In this document: piece by piece, positions 32,129 through 39,433 of the stretch
Layout of the letters: each line of letters starts with the position of its first letter
How positions within the stretch are numbered: the stretch's first letter is position 1
From: Methanobrevibacter millerae
GTDB lineage: Archaea; Methanobacteriota; Methanobacteria; Methanobacteriales; Methanobacteriaceae
Reading direction: 5' to 3'
Length of the DNA: 39,433 bases
NCBI GenBank assembly: GCA_015063005.1
Contig: SUTF01000014.1
Coordinates: 1-39,433 of the forward strand
Notes under the pieces: model-generated
Told to the model about the DNA's origin: nothing
The model's database searches: none
What the model saw: only the letters and a program-made list of their open reading frames with translations
Program-made: the position numbers and the translations under genes

Positions 32129-32467
32129 ATGGATTTATTTATTTTAAAAGCAAAAGATTCTAAGGAATTGGATAGGATTTCCAATGAATTATCTGAAAAT
32201 AAATTTAAGGTTATTCAGGAAGAATCTCATTTCAAATTGATGAAAAGAAAAAGATATGGGAATTATTATGTTCATATTCTATTCTTAATCATTGGTTTGT
32301 TTTTTGCTTTTCCTGCATTGATTGTCAATGTAGTCTATTTTGCATATAGCTATCTATGGGCTTCACCACATGTATTGATAACAACTGAAACAAAAACAGA
32401 AAGTGGTGAAGATTTAGGATTCAATACTATGGATGAAGTACTTGAAAAGGCTAATAAATTGTTTTAG
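32129..32467 (+). CDS. Small membrane protein of unknown function
   Basis: A 112-residue protein with a soluble N-terminal part (KAKDSKELDRISNELSENKFKVIQEESHFKLMKRKR) and a hydrophobic hairpin in the middle (about 47-76: NYYVHILFLIIGLFFAFPALIVNVVYFAYSYLW), then a short soluble tail. No known family. It starts 6 bases after the nitroreductase stop with no evident ribosome binding site, so it is probably translated by coupling. Its stop overlaps the convergent gene by 4 bases. Confidence 0.65.
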   Translation: MDLFILKAKDSKELDRISNELSENKFKVIQEESHFKLMKRKRYGNYYVHILFLIIGLFFAFPALIVNVVYFAYSYLWASPHVLITTETKTESGEDLGFNTMDEVLEKANKLF

Positions 32468-32787
32468 CCTATTATTTCTTCTACTTCATATTCTTCTATT
32501 TTTCTAATGATTATTTTTTCAAGATATTCTGATTCCTCGCCAATTTTGGCATTGATTAGCACTTCGTCAGCCTGAGGCTCCAGGAAAAATGTCAAGATGT
32601 CTTCTATAAATGAATCATATTCCTTTTGGACATTTTCATCATTTATTCTGAGTTTTGGAAGTTCATTTGTCCAAATATCGCTTCCAGGTGAAAATTTCTT
32701 GTCAACAACTCTGTTGTCTGATACTTCCCCATCCAACATCATTTCGAAATTTCTGTTAAGTATTATCCAAACGCATCTATTCATCAT
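32464..32787 (-). CDS. Hypothetical acidic protein
   Basis: A 107-residue soluble, acidic protein that I do not recognise. It has a Trp-containing front (MNRCVWIILNRNFEMMLDGEV) and a C-terminal run of Glu/Ile helices (YLEKIIIRKIEEYEVEEII). The second ATG (32784) is an equally good start. There is no ribosome binding site. It is convergent with the membrane protein at 32129 and divergent, across only 37 bases, from the membrane protein at 32825. Confidence 0.6.
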   Translation of the reverse strand: MMNRCVWIILNRNFEMMLDGEVSDNRVVDKKFSPGSDIWTNELPKLRINDENVQKEYDSFIEDILTFFLEPQADEVLINAKIGEESEYLEKIIIRKIEEYEVEEIIG

Positions 32788-32824
32788 TAATAGTATTTAT
32801 AGTAAGTTAGTTAAATATTGATGT

Positions 32825-33175
32825 ATGTCTCGTGTTAAAACTTTTAAAATCTTTGGGTTAATATTGGCTATTTTGTTAATAATCATAGGAATTCTTCCTT
32901 TTGTTAGAGGAGATACATTAACTAATAACACACTCGCCACATCAATTATTCTTATCCTTCTGGGTATTGCATACATTATAATTGCCAATAAGCCAGAATG
33001 GACAAAAGCAGTCTTTTTCTTTGAGGGTATTGTGATTGGTGTTGCAGGGTATATGATTCTTGCAGTTCCGTATAATTTTGGCTTCCTTATAATCGGTCTT
33101 ATCATTGTTGTCATAGCTATTTTGGCTTATTTGATGAAATTGCCGGCAGGCATTCTCAAATTCTTCTATAGATAA
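32825..33175 (+). CDS. Small four-helix membrane protein
   Basis: A 116-residue protein made of four hydrophobic helices: IFGLILAILLIIIGILPFV, LATSIILILLGIAYIII, VFFFEGIVIGVAGYMILAV and FGFLIIGLIIVVIAILAYL. They are joined by short loops, with a positive N-terminus (MSRVKTFK) that predicts a cytoplasmic N-terminus. No family is recognised. The TATA-like TATTTATA at 32794-32801, about 27 bases before the ATG, suggests a leaderless message. Confidence 0.65.
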   Translation: MSRVKTFKIFGLILAILLIIIGILPFVRGDTLTNNTLATSIILILLGIAYIIIANKPEWTKAVFFFEGIVIGVAGYMILAVPYNFGFLIIGLIIVVIAILAYLMKLPAGILKFFYR

Positions 33176-33302
33176 ACTTTTTTTTCTTTAATTTTTCAAA
33201 TTCTTTTTTTAACAATATTTAATGATAAAAACATAAAATATTTGTTATTTTTTTTTACTTTAAGTCAAAATTTGTTTTATTTTTTATCAAATTATAGTAA
33301 AA

Positions 33303-33312
33303 GATATATATT
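33303..33312 (+). promoter_or_regulatory. TATA box for the ATP synthase operon
   Basis: GATATATATT lies 38-47 bases upstream of the atpH ATG (33350). The start point would fall near 33335, just before the ribosome binding site GGTGAT (33339-33344). The 174 bases between the previous gene and atpH are otherwise T-rich and likely contain the upstream gene's terminator (33179-33220). Confidence 0.5.
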
Positions 33313-33349
33313 AAGCTAAATAAAAATTAATATACCATGGTGATGATTT

Positions 33350-33664
33350 ATGGCTGAGATTTTAGATGCAATCACAATGATTAAAAAAGCTGAATCAGAT
33401 GCTGAACAACTTATCGTTGATTCCGAATCACAATCAAAAGATTTAATCAATGAATCAAAAGTTAAAGCTGAAGAAATTATTTCTGCAGCTAAACAATCAG
33501 CAGAAGAAGAAGCGAAAAATACTGTTTTTGATGCAGAAGATAAAGCTAAAGAAGAAGCTCAATCTATTACTGCCAGTGCTGAAAATGATGTAAAAGCATT
33601 AAAAGATAAAGCAATGGCAAATGTGGACGAAGCTGCTTCAATTATTGTCAAAAATATTTTGTAG
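33350..33664 (+). CDS. atpH: A1A0 ATP synthase subunit H
   Basis: A 104-residue, almost fully helical, charged protein (AESDAEQLIVDSESQSKDLINESKVKAEEIISAAKQSAEEEAKN) typical of subunit H/G. It pairs with subunit E as the coiled-coil peripheral stalk. It is the first gene of the operon in the order H-I-K-E-C-F-A. The ATG follows GGTGAT with five bases between. Confidence 0.92.
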   Translation: MAEILDAITMIKKAESDAEQLIVDSESQSKDLINESKVKAEEIISAAKQSAEEEAKNTVFDAEDKAKEEAQSITASAENDVKALKDKAMANVDEAASIIVKNIL

Positions 33665-33676
33665 TGTGAGATTTAT

Positions 33677-35674
33677 ATGTTCAAGACAGCTAGAATGCGA
33701 AAAATTAGAATAGTTACACTTGATAAGTATGTATCCCCTACCGTGAATGCTCTCCACGAACAAGGGTTAGTGCAAATCAGTGATATTTCTGATAGTATTC
33801 AGCAAGATCCTGGATTAGCGGAATTAGTAACTCCTGCAAAATCTACTCAATATACTGGTAAATTATCTTCACTCTTAATGAAAACCAACGGTATATCTGA
33901 ACTTTTAGGAAATTCTTTATCAGAAGGCCATGGGATTAAAGACTTAATAAAGTCTTTTGTTAGTCCAGATTTACCTGTTCAGAAAAATGTTGAAGATTTA
34001 GATACTGAAGCTTTCATTGCTAAAGCTGAGGAAACTTTATCTCAAGTAGAGAGTAAGACACATGTTATTGAGGGTAAGCTAGCCGCTCTCGACTCAGAGA
34101 CAAGTGAATTAAAGTCTAATAAAAGTTTAGCTAGTCACTTATCTAATTTTGACATGGATTTAGCTCTTTTAAAAGATTCTAAATACACTTCTACAACTGT
34201 TGGAAGGATTAATGTTGAATCTGCTTCAGAAATCAAAACTAAATTAAGTAACTTGACTGATGAATTAGATATGTATACAGTCCCTAGCGATGATAAAGAA
34301 TATGTTAACATCGTTGTGGTGACTTTAAAAGAATTTACTGATGATGTTTACTCAACACTTCGTAAATTCGACTTTGAGAAAATTGAAATAGGAAATGTTG
34401 AAGGTACTCCTCAACAGATTATTTCAAATGCTGATGCTAGATTAAAAACCATTGAATCAGAACGTGCAACTGTTAAATCAGAATTAAGAGTTGTCGCTGA
34501 GCAATGGGATGACGAAATATTAGCACTCAAAGAGCAAATAGAAAATGAAAAAGAAAAGAATGAGATTCTTTCTGCATTTGTTCAAACTAAAGATGCTTAT
34601 ATGCTTGAAGCATGGGTACCTGTCAAAGATACTGAAAAAGTTGAACAATTAGTAGAAACAACCTCTGAAGGTCACTGTGCCTTTGAATTAATTGAAATTG
34701 AAGGAACAGATGATGAAGATGTACCTATTTTACAACAAAACGGATGGTATGCAAAACCTTTCGAATTCCTTGTTGATATGTACTCTCCAGTACGTTACAA
34801 TGAAATCGATCCAACTATATTTGTTGCTATAATGTTCCCAATTTTCTTTGGTTTCTGTTTAACTGATGCAGTTTATGGTTTAATTGTATCATTAATAGGT
34901 GTTGTTTTATTAAGAGGTTTAGGTAAAATCAAACCATCAATGAATGCATTTGGTTGGATTTTAATTTGGTCCGGACTGTGGGCCGTTATCCTAGGTCTTA
35001 TAACAAATGGTTTTATTGGAGATTTCCCAGAAAGAATTATGGGATTCCGTTTACCTACTGTATTCGCTCCTGTTGAAGCATTTGTACACCCAGACACTAT
35101 CTTAATAATAGCTATCGCTATAGGTATAATTTATACCAATATCGGTTTTATTATCGGTGCTATCGATAATATGAGATATGGAAACAAAAAAGAAGCTATT
35201 GGATCTCAATTTTGTTGGTTTGTTTTAGAAGCGGGTGTTATTTTATTAGCACTTGGTTACTTAATGCCTGCAATTGGTATGATTGGAATGGCATTGGGTG
35301 GTGTTTTAATCATCGCATGTATTGGAATGTTAGTTTATGCTAATGGTGCATATGGAGTTATGGATATTTTCGGATTTATGGGAGATGTATTATCTTATGC
35401 TCGTCTTTTAGCATTATGTTTGGCTACAGGTGGTATTGCTATGACAGTTAACATCTTAGCTCAAATGGTTGATAATATGATTCCTTTCGTTGGAATTATT
35501 CTTGCAGTCATCATATTTATTGGTGGTCATATTGCAAACTTCGCTTTCCAAGTATTGGGTGCATTTATTAACGCTTTACGTTTAAATTATGTTGAATTCT
35601 TCTCTCAATTCTTCATGGGAGGAAAAGGCAAATTTGAAGCTTTTAAAGCAAGTAGAACATTTACTAAAAAATAA
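33677..35674 (+). CDS. atpI: A1A0 ATP synthase subunit I (a)
   Basis: A 665-residue stator membrane subunit. Residues 1-360 are cytoplasmic with long coiled coil (for example around 260-310: ERATVKSELRVVAEQWDDEILALKEQIENEKEK). The rest has about seven or eight membrane helices. The two arginines that face the rotor ring in this family are both present, in LSYARLLALCLA and NALRLNYVEFFSQFF. The subunit forms the ion half-channels with subunit K. It lies 12 bases after atpH. Confidence 0.96.
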   Translation: MFKTARMRKIRIVTLDKYVSPTVNALHEQGLVQISDISDSIQQDPGLAELVTPAKSTQYTGKLSSLLMKTNGISELLGNSLSEGHGIKDLIKSFVSPDLPVQKNVEDLDTEAFIAKAEETLSQVESKTHVIEGKLAALDSETSELKSNKSLASHLSNFDMDLALLKDSKYTSTTVGRINVESASEIKTKLSNLTDELDMYTVPSDDKEYVNIVVVTLKEFTDDVYSTLRKFDFEKIEIGNVEGTPQQIISNADARLKTIESERATVKSELRVVAEQWDDEILALKEQIENEKEKNEILSAFVQTKDAYMLEAWVPVKDTEKVEQLVETTSEGHCAFELIEIEGTDDEDVPILQQNGWYAKPFEFLVDMYSPVRYNEIDPTIFVAIMFPIFFGFCLTDAVYGLIVSLIGVVLLRGLGKIKPSMNAFGWILIWSGLWAVILGLITNGFIGDFPERIMGFRLPTVFAPVEAFVHPDTILIIAIAIGIIYTNIGFIIGAIDNMRYGNKKEAIGSQFCWFVLEAGVILLALGYLMPAIGMIGMALGGVLIIACIGMLVYANGAYGVMDIFGFMGDVLSYARLLALCLATGGIAMTVNILAQMVDNMIPFVGIILAVIIFIGGHIANFAFQVLGAFINALRLNYVEFFSQFFMGGKGKFEAFKASRTFTKK

Positions 35675-35744
35675 AATTAAAAATTTTTCATTTATATAAA
35701 AATAAACAAAATTAAAATAAATATTATTTAAAGGTGAATTAAAT

Positions 35745-36230
35745 ATGGTAGAAATTGCTTTAGGTACTGCTTTAGCAGCTATTGGTGCTGGAGTAGCAAT
35801 TGGTTTTGCTGGATTAGGTTCCGGTTTAGGGCAAGGTATGGCAGCTGCTGGATCTGTAGGTGCAGTTGCAGAAGATAACGATATGTTTGCTAGAGGTATT
35901 ATTTTCTCTGCATTACCAGAGACTCAGGCTATTTACGGTTTCTTGATTGCAATCTTATTACTTGTATTCTCCGGATTATTAGGTGGAGGTAAAGGTTTAA
36001 GTATGGAAGCTGGTCTCGTAGCTATTGGTGTAGGTGCATCCATTGGTTTCGCTGGATTAGGTTCCGGTATGGGACAAGGTATTGCAGCATCCTCATCTGT
36101 TGGTGCAATCGTAGAAGACAACGACATGTTTGCTCGTGGTATTATTTTCTCTGCATTACCAGAGACTCAGGCTATTTACGGTTTCTTGATTGCTATTTTA
36201 CTCATGGTATTCGGTGGAATCTTAGGTTAA
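35745..36230 (+). CDS. atpK: A1A0 ATP synthase subunit K (c), duplicated two-hairpin form
   Basis: A 161-residue rotor-ring subunit made of two homologous two-helix hairpins. Each hairpin has GFAGLGSG(L/M)GQG in its first helix (Q30, Q111) and ALPETQAIYGF in its second (E59-T60-Q61 and E140-T141-Q142). Unlike the Enterococcus V-type subunit, both hairpins keep the ion-binding glutamate. The Q, T and Q ligands match a Na+-binding site, consistent with the published Na+-driven ATP synthase of Methanobrevibacter ruminantium. The two halves are nearly identical over part of the DNA. Confidence 0.95.
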   Translation: MVEIALGTALAAIGAGVAIGFAGLGSGLGQGMAAAGSVGAVAEDNDMFARGIIFSALPETQAIYGFLIAILLLVFSGLLGGGKGLSMEAGLVAIGVGASIGFAGLGSGMGQGIAASSSVGAIVEDNDMFARGIIFSALPETQAIYGFLIAILLMVFGGILG

Positions 36231-36243
36231 GGAGGCATTTTAT

Positions 36244-36855
36244 ATGAGCTCAGGCACAGATAAAATTGTTTCAAGCATTATGTCTGAAGCCCAAGGGAAA
36301 GCTGATATAATCATGCAAGAAGCAAATGCAGAAATAGCTACTATTACTGCTGATGCTGAGAAAACTGCAGAATCAGAAAAAAATAAAATTTTAGATAATG
36401 GTAAAAAACAATCTGATATGAGATATCAGCAAATTATCTCTGAAGCTAAGATGAATGCTCGTAGAGCAGAATTAGGCGCTAAAGAAGAAGTTATTGAAGC
36501 AGCTTTTGATAAAGCTACTGATGAATTAAAAAATATTGCTTCTTCTGGTAGTGATGAATATGATGATTCATTAAGTAAAATGATTAAAGAAGCTGTTGAT
36601 GAACTCGGTAGTAAAGATTTAATCATTCATTTAAATGAAGCTGATACAAATAAATTTAAAAGTCAACTTGATTCATCTTCTACTTTCCAAATTGACGATA
36701 TCAATTTCCAATTAGGAGAACCTATCGATACTATTGGTGGGGCTATTGTTAAAACTAAAAGTGGTGACATTGAAGTAAACAACACTATTGAATCTAGATT
36801 GGAAAGATTTAAAAGTGTTTTACGTAGTGAAGTTGCAAATGTATTATTCAAATAA
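36244..36855 (+). CDS. atpE: A1A0 ATP synthase subunit E
   Basis: A 203-residue peripheral-stalk subunit. The N-terminal half is a long charged helix (SIMSEAQGKADIIMQEANAEIATITADAEKTAESEKNK), and the C-terminal half is the globular domain that contacts the catalytic head (GGAIVKTKSGDIEVNNTIESRLERF, the family's signature end). A strong AAGGAGG ribosome binding site lies between atpK and this gene. Confidence 0.95.
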   Translation: MSSGTDKIVSSIMSEAQGKADIIMQEANAEIATITADAEKTAESEKNKILDNGKKQSDMRYQQIISEAKMNARRAELGAKEEVIEAAFDKATDELKNIASSGSDEYDDSLSKMIKEAVDELGSKDLIIHLNEADTNKFKSQLDSSSTFQIDDINFQLGEPIDTIGGAIVKTKSGDIEVNNTIESRLERFKSVLRSEVANVLFK

Positions 36856-36871
36856 TTAGGAGGGAGAAATT

Positions 36872-38026
36872 ATGGCAGATGAACTTGCATCATTAATAAC
36901 AGCTCTTGGATTTACACAAGAGACATTTATTGTATTTGTTATTCTTGCTATTGTTGTTATAGGTGCTGTAGTTGTAATCATTACATCTAGACCAATATTG
37001 GATATTTATCCTTATCTCAATCCTAGTTCCAGAGTTAGAGCCAGAAAAGGAAGACTCTTTGATGAAAAACAAATTTCAGAAATTGTTGAATCCAACAATA
37101 TTGAAGAAGTAGAAAATTATCTTAAAGGTGTTCCAGAATACGCTGATGTATTGGATGAATACCCTCTTGATAAAGCATTAGATGTTGAACGTGCTAATAC
37201 TTATGATTTTATAGCTAGATTAGCTCCTAAGGAAGTAAAGGCTCCTTTTGTTGTAATGTCCAAAAAATCTGATATTAACAACATTAAAAGCTTAATTACT
37301 GCTAAGGAAATTGGTCTTAATGCTGAAGAAACTAAGGAATTACTAATTCCTTCCGGATCATTATATGATGAGTTAAGTTCTTTGGCTGATGCTGAAAGTG
37401 TCACAGATATTATCACAAGTTTAGATGGTACTGAATACGCTACCGCTTTAGAAGATGCTCTTCCTGCTTATGAAGAGAAAAAAATGACTCTTCCATTAGA
37501 ATCTGCTTTAGATAAATATTATTTGGGTGCTTTATTACGTTCAACTGATGTTCCTGCTGATGAAAATACACAAATAGTATACTCTTATGTTGGAACCCAA
37601 GTTGATGTTGATAACCTTAAACTTATCTTAAGAGCTAAAGAAGACGGATTAAATTATGATGATATTTCCGAATATATCTTAGAAGATGGTTATCAATTAC
37701 GTGAATGGAAACTTAAAGATTTAATGGATTCTCCAGATGTTACAAATGTAGTGTCTGGTTTAGAAGGTACAAAATACTCAGAAGCTTTAACTGATGTTGT
37801 TCCACAGTACAACGAAACAGGTTCTGTTGCTGTGTTTGAAAGAGCATTAGATGTGTATGTCGCAGAACATGCTAAGTCTTTATCTTCTAAAAAACCATTA
37901 GGTGTTGGTCCAATTATTGGTTATTTAAGTCAAAAAGAATCTGAAATTAAAAATTTAAAAATTATTGCAAGGGCAAAAAGAGAAGCTGATTTCCCTAATT
38001 CTAAAATCATGGAGATGTTAGTATGA
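36872..38026 (+). CDS. atpC: A1A0 ATP synthase subunit C (d)
   Basis: A 384-residue subunit C, the funnel-shaped central-stalk adaptor between the K ring and the D/F shaft. It shows the expected three-fold internal repeat (IKSLITAKEIGLNAEETKELL; LKLILRAKEDGLNYDDISEYI; LKIIARAKREADFPNSKIMEML). An N-terminal hydrophobic helix (about 17-40: ETFIVFVILAIVVIGAVVVIITS) precedes the conserved YPYLNPSSRVRARKGRLF and may anchor it. AGGAGGGAG precedes the ATG. It overlaps atpF by four bases (ATGA). Confidence 0.94.
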   Translation: MADELASLITALGFTQETFIVFVILAIVVIGAVVVIITSRPILDIYPYLNPSSRVRARKGRLFDEKQISEIVESNNIEEVENYLKGVPEYADVLDEYPLDKALDVERANTYDFIARLAPKEVKAPFVVMSKKSDINNIKSLITAKEIGLNAEETKELLIPSGSLYDELSSLADAESVTDIITSLDGTEYATALEDALPAYEEKKMTLPLESALDKYYLGALLRSTDVPADENTQIVYSYVGTQVDVDNLKLILRAKEDGLNYDDISEYILEDGYQLREWKLKDLMDSPDVTNVVSGLEGTKYSEALTDVVPQYNETGSVAVFERALDVYVAEHAKSLSSKKPLGVGPIIGYLSQKESEIKNLKIIARAKREADFPNSKIMEMLV

Positions 38027-38340
38027 GTTCTGTCGCAATTATAGGAGATATAGATACAGTATCTGGATTTAGACTTGGTGGAGTTAAAAAAGCAGAAGTT
38101 GTAAACACTGCTGAAGAAGCTATTGCTGCTTTTGATAAATTTTTAGATGATGAAATTTCAATTATTATCATAACTCAAGTATTAGCTAATGAAATTAGAG
38201 AACATATTAATAGAAAAATTGGTTCTAGTGTATTACCAATGATAATTGAGATACCTGATAAAGATGGGTCCTCCGAAGGATCATCTGATCAAATGAACGA
38301 TCTTATTAAAAGAGTTATCGGGGTAGAGATGGTTAAATGA
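38023..38340 (+). CDS. atpF: A1A0 ATP synthase subunit F
   Basis: A 105-residue central-shaft subunit: [24 protein letters not shown] at the front and [14 protein letters not shown] in the middle, the standard subunit F layout. A basic C-terminal helix ([15 protein letters not shown]) reaches into the catalytic head. It overlaps both neighbours by four bases, showing translational coupling with subunits C and A. Confidence 0.95.
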   Translation: MSSVAIIGDIDTVSGFRLGGVKKAEVVNTAEEAIAAFDKFLDDEISIIIITQVLANEIREHINRKIGSSVLPMIIEIPDKDGSSEGSSDQMNDLIKRVIGVEMVK

Positions 38341-39433
38341 TTATTGAAGGAAAAATTATTAAAATTGCTGGGCCTGTTATTGTCGCAGATGGTATGAGAG
38401 GAGCCCAGATGCTTGAGATGGTTAGGGTAGGTGAACAAAAGCTTATCGGGGAAATCATTGAGTTAGAAGGTGACACCGCAACTATCCAAGTATATGAAGA
38501 AACAGCCGGTATTCAACCGGGTGAAGTTGTAGAATGTACAGGAGGTCCTTTATCAGTAGAACTCGGTCCTGGTGTAATGAGTTCTATTTTTGATGGTATT
38601 CAAAGACCTTTAAGAATTATCAGAGAAGAATCTGGTGACTTCATTGCAAGAGGTATTGATGTAGATTCCGTAAACAAAGAGAAAAAATGGGAATTCAAAC
38701 CTGTTGCTAAAGTTGGAGATAAAGTACAAGCTGGTGATGTTCTTGGTGAAGTACAAGAAACCACTGCTGTATTACACAAAATTTTAGTACCTCCAGCCAT
38801 GGAAGGTGAAGTAACTAGCATTGCTGCTGAAGGTGAATACACTGTATTGGAAGATATTGCAGCAATTGATGGCGAAGCAGTTCAAATGCTCCAAAAATGG
38901 CCTGTTAAAAGAAGCCGTCCATATGTAAGAAAATTAGACCCTGATATACCATTAGTCACTGGTCAAAGAGCACAAGATACTTTCTTCTCAGTAGCTAAAG
39001 GAGGAGCAGCAGCTATTCCAGGTCCATTCGGATCAGGTAAAACTGTTACCCAACAACAATTAGCTAAATGGGCAGATGCAGATATCGTTGTTTACATTGG
39101 ATGTGGAGAACGTGGAAACGAAATGACTGAGGTACTTACTGAGTTCCCATTCCTTGACGACCCTAAAACTGGTAACCCATTAATGGACAGAACTGTTCTT
39201 ATTGCAAACACTTCAAACATGCCGGTAGCAGCTCGTGAAGCATGTGTATATACTGGTATTACTATTGCTGAATACTACCGTGACCAAGGTTACGACGTAG
39301 CACTTATGGCAGATTCAACCTCAAGATGGGCTGAAGCTATGAGGGAGATTTCAGGAAGATTAGAAGAAATGCCTGGGGAAGAAGGTTACCCAGCATACTT
39401 AGCATCCAGATTAGCACAATTCTACGAAAGAGC
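38337..39433 (+). CDS. atpA: A1A0 ATP synthase catalytic subunit A (partial, runs off the window)
   Basis: The first 365 codons of the catalytic subunit A. The N-terminal barrel ([24 protein letters not shown]) is followed by the A-type non-homologous insertion and the P-loop GPFGSGKT at residues 229-236. Downstream are the nucleotide-site motifs [54 protein letters not shown]. The usual intein insertion point at the P-loop is empty. The ATG overlaps the atpF stop by four bases (ATGA). The rest of the gene, and presumably atpB and atpD, lie beyond 39433. Confidence 0.97.
   Translation, partial: MIIEGKIIKIAGPVIVADGMRGAQMLEMVRVGEQKLIGEIIELEGDTATIQVYEETAGIQPGEVVECTGGPLSVELGPGVMSSIFDGIQRPLRIIREESGDFIARGIDVDSVNKEKKWEFKPVAKVGDKVQAGDVLGEVQETTAVLHKILVPPAMEGEVTSIAAEGEYTVLEDIAAIDGEAVQMLQKWPVKRSRPYVRKLDPDIPLVTGQRAQDTFFSVAKGGAAAIPGPFGSGKTVTQQQLAKWADADIVVYIGCGERGNEMTEVLTEFPFLDDPKTGNPLMDRTVLIANTSNMPVAAREACVYTGITIAEYYRDQGYDVALMADSTSRWAEAMREISGRLEEMPGEEGYPAYLASRLAQFYER

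Noticed and set aside
39021..39045. Intein in atpA
   Set aside because: The P-loop region GPFGSGKT reads straight through with no insertion in the part visible here.

Overview
The window looks like a low-GC methanogen chromosome of the Methanobacteriales, most like Methanobrevibacter. The evidence is AT-rich intergenic DNA, GGTGA-type ribosome binding sites, TATA boxes about 25 bases upstream of leaderless starts, an archaeal A1A0 ATP synthase operon (H-I-K-E-C-F-A), archaeal TiaS and SerA, a class III signal-peptide pilin, and a YcaO/TfuA pair of the kind that thioamidates methyl-coenzyme M reductase. The genus is inferred from gene content only. I see no tRNA, rRNA, CRISPR array or insertion sequence.

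Layout. 1-3.8 kb: a zinc-ribbon protein, an amidohydrolase, a UspA protein, a four-CBS protein and an unknown protein. 3.8-7.4 kb (minus strand): a tight operon of M50 membrane protease, YcaO, TfuA and a three-cysteine LarE-type sulfurtransferase, facing an M24 peptidase across one shared TATA box. 8.4-11.8 kb: a nitroreductase, a TadC-like pilus membrane protein, a small pilin and two overlapping TMEM175-type channel genes. 11.8-15.2 kb: an aldehyde dehydrogenase, then a TPR gene lying between two nearly identical ~300-base direct repeats that carry decayed gene pieces. 15.2-24.4 kb: housekeeping genes (tRNA-binding protein, PRC-barrel protein, nadX-thg1-JAMM operon, serA, a YbjQ-type protein, two unknowns, an archaeal HTH regulator and tiaS).

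24.5-31.6 kb is the most unusual part. A two-gene membrane module (DUF3100-type protein plus a ~163-residue partner) is present twice in tandem. It is followed by a MmgE/PrpD protein, a U32-like TIM-barrel protein, an atypical class I fumarase alpha-like protein and a short citrate synthase/citryl-CoA lyase-like protein. Together these look like a transport and metabolism cassette for a tricarboxylic or branched dicarboxylic acid, with chemistry resembling the methylcitrate cycle but lacking a recognisable PrpB lyase. I know of no described pathway with this set.

31.6-33.2 kb holds a second nitroreductase and small unknown or membrane proteins. 33.3 kb to the end is the A1A0 ATP synthase operon, cut off inside atpA. 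Its K subunit has two hairpins, each with a carboxylate and Na+-type ligand residues.
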